64,000 bases of DNA. Source: CBDCWQ01 sp965223435 (GTDB taxonomy: Bacteria > Myxococcota > Kuafuiibacteriia > Kuafuiibacteriales > Kuafuiibacteriaceae). The notes below the pieces were generated by a model. The model ran no database searches, had not been told where the DNA came from, and saw only the letters and a program-made list of their open reading frames with translations. Where the stretch lies: positions 124,001-188,000 of the forward strand of contig CBDCWQ010000017.1 of the NCBI GenBank assembly GCA_965223435.1. The letters run 5' to 3'. Position numbers and translations under genes: made by a program. Numbering within the stretch: the first letter of the stretch is position 1; each line of letters starts with the position of its first letter. Shown piece after piece: positions 61,001 through 64,000 of the stretch.

Positions 61001-64000
61001 TAGAGTTTTTCTTGCTCTTCGCTGGGGTCGATGTACGGATCTGAGAAGCTGTTCGGGAAATAGTGGGTGCCGCGGTAGGTGCTTCGGTTGAAGGGAAAGT
61101 CTTTGACAAAGGTGTTGACGGTATAGGTCAGGCAGCGTGCGAGCTTGTCGCTCTCGGCGGTATCAAGGTCTCGGGCGTCCACTGCGAGCACCAGCCAGCT
61201 GCAGTTGTCGATCGCGGTCAATTTGTGGGCTTCAAAGCGCTCGTCGACAAAATGGCCACCGGTGATAAAACGCCCTTCGTCCGGATCCCAGAGTTTTTCA
61301 AAGATGGCGCCTTTGAGTGTTTCGCGCCACGCATGGAGTTCTTGGATGAGGGTCTGGTCTTCTGGCTGCATTAGGCGCGAGATTTCGGGCCAGTGCGTGA
61401 GGGCATGGTTCAAGACGGTGAGCTGGTCGATGTTGTGCTCGGTCACGACGTTTTGGGCCTGGGCTGGTTCTTTGAGCGCGCGAAATTGTTCCAGAGTCAG
61501 GGTCACGGGCTCCAGCATGCGGTCTTGGTCTCGTAGACTGCGCGCCACCTTGGGCGGTTCTTCGGTATTGAAGCTTTCGTAGCCGATGGCGTCTAGAATG
61601 TCGTAGTAGTCCCACCTGACCTCGGGATCGTTTTCGACGCCGAGCGCGTGCGGCGTGTTGGCCAGCTGCAGCCCGCGGGTGGTATCGCCGGCGGTCATCA
61701 GCCCGTCCCGGCGGTGCGCGCGAAGACCGCGCAGGGCATGGGCGTAGCAACGCAGTATGGGGATTTGTGTGTCTTCATCGAGGTTTCTTTGGAACTCAGG
61801 GGTTGCGATGTAGGTGCCCAGGCCATGCACAGCCCAGGCGTTGGCGCCGGTCACGCGTCGGGCGTCCGCCCAGTCATCAGACTGGGTGTTCCAGGAGAAG
61901 GGCCAGCCAGCAATCGTGTCTGCCGCAGACGGATCGGAGCGTTTGGCCTGGGTGCATAAAAACTCGGCCACAAGGGCGGCGCGTTTGTCTCCTTGCCGGG
62001 CGAATCGGGCCAGCGCGATGCCCTGGGTGTAGGTCCAGACCCGGTCGAACTTGGCCAAGAAGGCAGAATCGTTGTTCTCAGGATCTTGACGATATTCCCG
62101 CTGGGCCCCCTCGCTTGTAAAAAGCTCGTCGATGAGGGCAAGGGCGCGCTGGTAGTTGCCGCGGATATTGTCCAAGAATACTTTTTTGGAGGTAGACGTG
62201 GCGAGTTCGGGAGCCTGAGACAACGAAAAATCGACGTCGGTTTCGGCGAGCGCCAAAGCATGGAGGGTTGCCTCCGGCAGTTGGTGACGATCAAACTCTG
62301 TCCACAGCACTTGGCGAGGACTGACGGAAGCCAGCGCAGGTCCGCCTTTGGGATGCGCGACGGCAGAGGTTTTTGGGCTGCAGCCTTGGGAGACCAGGTG
62401 AAACTGATCGACACACTCGAGGGTGGTGCGCGCGGCCTGGCCGGCGACACCCTGGCCTGGGCCGGTGAGTGTGTAGCGCAGTTTTTGTTTTTGGGCGGTG
62501 CTCGCGCGGCTGGTGACGATGCGGTCCACTCCGGAGTCACCCTTTTGGACCCAGGCCATGATCACCAAGTCTTCGTGGCTGACGATTCTTGGTGTGTTGG
62601 CCAGCGATGCCACCTGTGAACTGTGGGTCTTCCAATGGATGGGTGCGGGGTTTGCGCCGTCGATGGTCTGGGTCAGAGCCTCGGGCCGAGAGGGCTCCGC
62701 TCGAGTTACGCCGATGGCACCGCCTTCGTCGGCCGCGTAAAAGGCTGTGGTAAGGGTGCCATCGGGAGTCAGGGTTCCATCGGGCAGATAGCCGGTTCCC
62801 GACGGTGATGGAGTCGACCAGGTTGCGCCGCCATCGGTCGAGGTAACGGTGTAGATAGGGTTGGATCCCGGGAGATTTGGGTCGAAGGAGGGGCCCTTTT
62901 CATAGACTGCGGCCCAGTGTCCGCCGGGCGTGCTGGTCAGGCGCACGACGGAGGGGCCTACCCGGGGTGCGGGCTCCCGCGCGGACCCTTGGCGCGCGCA
63001 GGCCTGGCTTTCGTGTTGGTCACTTTCAAAGGCGTCGAGGGTTGTGATTTTCCAGTTTTGGAAGACGTTTCGAATCCACGTGCCTTGTCGCCACCCCGTT
63101 TGAACGACGGTGGGTTCTTCCACAACCTGGACGAGGTCGTCGACCAAGCGAGGCGTCGGAATCGTTTGAGTCTGTTCTTGGGACCACGCTCCCTCGACGA
63201 TCGGTCGTCTGGCGACCTTGATGCGGTCGGTTTCATCCCAGGTTCCGTCGTAGAGGTAGTAGTACCAATCTCGTGGGTGACCCTGTGTGGTGTCATAATT
63301 GTAGAAGTCGCTGAGTGTGGCAAAGTCTTGGGTGAAGCCGTCTTGGGTCATCTCCTTTTGCATACGCTCGGGCGCGCCGGGAGGAACCTTCGGTGCGCAG
63401 GCGTAGATGTCCTTTTTCCATGTTTGGCGAAACCCAGGTTGCCGGGCCAGGGCGTCGATGGGCGGACACCATCGCGCTTCGCCGGTCTTGACATCCATCT
63501 GTTGGATCGGAGGTGGGAAGTAGGGGCCTAGGGATGGCGTCCAGTTTGGGTTTCGAACCGGTCGATTGTTGTAACTTCTGGTCTGTCGAGCCACGATGGT
63601 TACGCTGTGGTCGTCGACTTCAAGGGTTGGGTTTTCGATGTAGCTCCACTCGGTGATGTGTTGGTAAAGGCCAAACGGTTCGTCGTTGTCTTTTGGGTTG
63701 GGCTCGGTGGCCATGGAATAGATCTCGTCGACGGCTGTGGTGCAGCTGCACAGGTCGGGACAGTCCTTTTTGCCGTAGATGCGACGGTAGCGAACCACTT
63801 CGTCATTGATGACGCGCTTTGTTTCATCAAACACGCTGGTTGCCGGCCCGCTGAAGTCTTTGAGGTACAGTGCTTGGTGGTTTTCTCCCCACACGAGGTG
63901 ATGGTGGCCTAGGCGGTCAATCGCGAGGTCCACGCTTCGTTTGGGATGCTTGTTGGACCTCAGGGGCAAGGGCCCATCCGAAAATGTTTGGCCGCCGTCG
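55069..64000 (-). CDS. Giant secreted protein with BNR propeller and shared core, partial
   Basis: The minus-strand frame is open from the right edge to the stop at 55069, more than 2,970 codons, so the 5' end is outside. The edge reads DGGQTFSDGP, an Asp-box of a BNR sialidase-type propeller, and TSTDGGATWSTP is a second one near residue 375 (numbering from 63969). About 600-1100 is the helical core shared with the gene at 46999-54041 (WTYTQGIALARFAR, GWPFSWNT, VTGANAWAVHGLG). A second helical block lies at about 1370-1850. The shared module (IDPGLQSIFVGG, IYHVTIDFLGIENTP) is near 2250-2430. The last 500 residues differ from the paralogue. No protease motif is seen. Confidence 0.85.
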   Translation of the reverse strand, partial: DGGQTFSDGPLPLRSNKHPKRSVDLAIDRLGHHHLVWGENHQALYLKDFSGPATSVFDETKRVINDEVVRYRRIYGKKDCPDLCSCTTAVDEIYSMATEPNPKDNDEPFGLYQHITEWSYIENPTLEVDDHSVTIVARQTRSYNNRPVRNPNWTPSLGPYFPPPIQQMDVKTGEARWCPPIDALARQPGFRQTWKKDIYACAPKVPPGAPERMQKEMTQDGFTQDFATLSDFYNYDTTQGHPRDWYYYLYDGTWDETDRIKVARRPIVEGAWSQEQTQTIPTPRLVDDLVQVVEEPTVVQTGWRQGTWIRNVFQNWKITTLDAFESDQHESQACARQGSAREPAPRVGPSVVRLTSTPGGHWAAVYEKGPSFDPNLPGSNPIYTVTSTDGGATWSTPSPSGTGYLPDGTLTPDGTLTTAFYAADEGGAIGVTRAEPSRPEALTQTIDGANPAPIHWKTHSSQVASLANTPRIVSHEDLVIMAWVQKGDSGVDRIVTSRASTAQKQKLRYTLTGPGQGVAGQAARTTLECVDQFHLVSQGCSPKTSAVAHPKGGPALASVSPRQVLWTEFDRHQLPEATLHALALAETDVDFSLSQAPELATSTSKKVFLDNIRGNYQRALALIDELFTSEGAQREYRQDPENNDSAFLAKFDRVWTYTQGIALARFARQGDKRAALVAEFLCTQAKRSDPSAADTIAGWPFSWNTQSDDWADARRVTGANAWAVHGLGTYIATPEFQRNLDEDTQIPILRCYAHALRGLRAHRRDGLMTAGDTTRGLQLANTPHALGVENDPEVRWDYYDILDAIGYESFNTEEPPKVARSLRDQDRMLEPVTLTLEQFRALKEPAQAQNVVTEHNIDQLTVLNHALTHWPEISRLMQPEDQTLIQELHAWRETLKGAIFEKLWDPDEGRFITGGHFVDERFEAHKLTAIDNCSWLVLAVDARDLDTAESDKLARCLTYTVNTFVKDFPFNRSTYRGTHYFPNSFSDPYIDPSEEQEKLYHLEATAGLILGLKRFADIRPHHPDTLGFVEEADDLWSEMQRFVRDNGFPYSSRRIQDLMTVLESSTAAIWYADVFDVYASREQDLDRPLQNYARGVDDVGPREAIRKSGQTLLRAAGFGDALPAFRPHLLDRDELGRRGPTWGVFDDEGPFENYRVRLFITRAGAETLASTRIYVQDGAPAPPISEIHDVPVNITSVTVQAVGEKLLPESWPTWLYQFEWLRDSDWFTTTRYRFFGSVGDGAPNASRIMLSVLIDNQEWFVGEADIDPSTNTFSLYFDQGTPGLPELTIPTWSLSRLDSGEIVHGGSVDQTPIARLLAAGQPQVLAASIPPPVNRGQPAVGEPLSISTKPGGWSFHHHFGGWHRYELLDVSGKVPVVLQSSEERDIGRRLLISGHINNQAEGTRHPITLLEDQVWALLAASRAPVDNAPRDFPHKKPMAKSLVEGLMSTIETVEYEGETHLQFPFVVDSNTGLSLVPYYQIGPQLLAIYAIATHLETVGRSDPETEDRLVRIMRSIRRIYSLGDQEGPLLSGAGRPDALAMMLGVQGNDVGDASEPISNDSLHRFQTVSLKDHFYASLVTRPLLSVAAGRNEYEDVIEDGQKVRYQKDNPLTEFIQSFSSQIHKQMYGRFWDSEGPGRPVAHLRVLPDGTTTPFETASGPAEAAAIYCLFGLSEGLASAPSLVNTSLELMAQHWPGLLAAPSATFRSDLSDPRFLVALALRHAAAVDPRLSEIVWHEYQNLMGDAPKTIAQHAKLQLLEFPKDLFLDADPHTGPMFSAIEPPLTRPEYGWSRAPHLFTVRDRLGRHYFDTLSTLFMSDHRPRTFDTLVHRLVQIRFAYLEYRAKTPRHQWPAVFRTLPYEATLLETIHLVSSLCDGSLEFIDHPSELPQVLGLSCEDAERAFTDALERRVGGRDPSTLAVEIDRQDDTYELLEWAGRVGLREPSDGDQLRLGNLDLLRPSDSAPARTVIAPLEPGEWTPTRSAQIQSELRQRWAYIVQLGTQAVDADYYLGLIDLLDAENPSAPSYWSQAAIEYRTAINTNTFFTVHVGHQWFTRDLNELLPRRTIGDVTREDMKQNVRSLRRLINEEMNGSLTALAESSGLSVMAIHAMMRSGQITEAEFDQMARAMMLNAEDAEERKKRFGFVGSDTRSVRIESSGGPADVFERHLALLKNDNIPTTQPSKTHPTLPTLQAMRPPGLLRPKFVTQSLKTLGRTLDDFLRLPPELGAIVAAAPSVLAYSASLGTEIDPGLQSIFVGGRPPSPDLWDPVGHVRAEDLLAPFGTYLKDEENIRAEVPIFTTPSLIDDPLSGPHIAFEDHKIYHVTIDFLGIENTPLGHVGVLDLEEGALFEVHVLKTEHTREHIIEASLREHLRWQQAQRLLAHLPESMRDALLFWVELSIRGEFTKHTAERIIQSPNALNFRPGESGWSHGTWPVTQAAPKEEPQAAVPLAELNDSHWDVGPYGDLTEELFGFKSEPLPDPTAIEAKEGDLKIRIRFALADIARFLPPGKPNAFSWTGDRSTLDGKSLDILVKKSSDSWVKSRLSVEPVRDNLGSFTFVGRDDEELQPPQDENIDATRISVVLLGDILLFDQYGQPRRDADVRLRAALGHQIFGEVQQALTDPPGQTTDRTHRTYDEELNRTITSYEASVAFLTRVIDSKEFSTYLPTTQRQYHAILAQQTTHLNEMKTARQILKNDSSPDSFKPAPGGPTRIAPTPLSDEALIKASNNLFTGQEAVQVYNLKQGYAAFPIYDMDASSADPAPHPMWATINQWGQNTLVVGITSAHSIPHEQQTVQFVLDQTSQQFIRVARSNGEVRLYERYVRGAPEPSRIPTNSWSSNPLEAHRTAVDGPKVLESNPPWTYNLSEHNRPLTLEQAYKIFTDGDALHELMPASVIVNHPDEIPKIKADDPSGTIQYFILIEKKVPNKEIRARVYTPHPLDDYTELRITLTPTSRPDQTHIKAVFIDGASWWGRPK

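Noticed and set aside
1..64000. CRISPR array, prophage or integrase
   Set aside because: No regular short repeats with spacers and no phage structural, integrase or transposase gene was seen.

Overview
The window looks like chromosome from a Myxococcota (former deltaproteobacterial) lineage, of the Bradymonadales/Polyangia kind. The grounds are three: Ser/Thr kinases sit among secreted lipoproteins carrying InlB-like, FG-GAP, beta-helix, DUF4124 and TPR domains; there is a myxobacterial-type PilZ protein; and an alternative complex III (act) operon is fused to a caa3 oxidase (cox) operon. This is inference from gene content; no rRNA or tRNA gene was seen.

Layout. 0-5 kb: envelope lipoproteins and membrane proteins. 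5-9 kb: SixA-like phosphatase, PP2C phosphatase, a kinase with four zinc ribbons, and MsrB. 9-15.6 kb: a kinase/TPR/FG-GAP lipoprotein operon and a PilZ protein. 15.8-21.8 kb: RF3 (prfC) and a lipoprotein with three duplicated beta-helix blocks. 21.9-25.9 kb: a minus-strand operon of TetR regulator, secreted protein, class II DAHP synthase and chorismate mutase/prephenate dehydratase. 26-33.5 kb: a coiled-coil protein ending in a lysozyme-like domain, a small membrane protein, a YfhO-type membrane protein, a VOC protein and methylmalonate-semialdehyde dehydrogenase. 34.4-46.3 kb: actABCDEF, a small linker gene, SCO and coxBAC on the plus strand. Almost every junction is a 4-base or slightly longer overlap, so quinol oxidation, cytochrome c and oxygen reduction appear to be made as one unit.

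The last 18 kb are the unusual part. After coxC lies a 206-bp element containing a perfect 32-bp inverted repeat. A 7-kb gene for a giant secreted protein follows, now broken by two single-base shifts, one of them in a G9 tract. It carries a divergent subtilisin-like domain. A convergent giant gene (55069 to beyond the right edge, more than 2,970 codons) shares its central modules but has different ends: a sialidase-type BNR propeller at the N side and another C-terminal region. Between them sit, in order, a 159-bp orphan copy of the 3' end of the second giant gene, a second copy of the 206-bp element joined to it base to base, and the frameshifted C-terminal remnant of a PtuB-type (Septu / TIGR02646) HNH nuclease. 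The best candidate for something undescribed is this family: giant secreted proteins with a shared core and exchanged tails, at a rearranged locus that also holds broken phage-defence DNA.

Starts were chosen from ribosome-binding sites, signal peptides and overlaps. GTG and TTG starts are common, notably TTG for mmsA and coxC.
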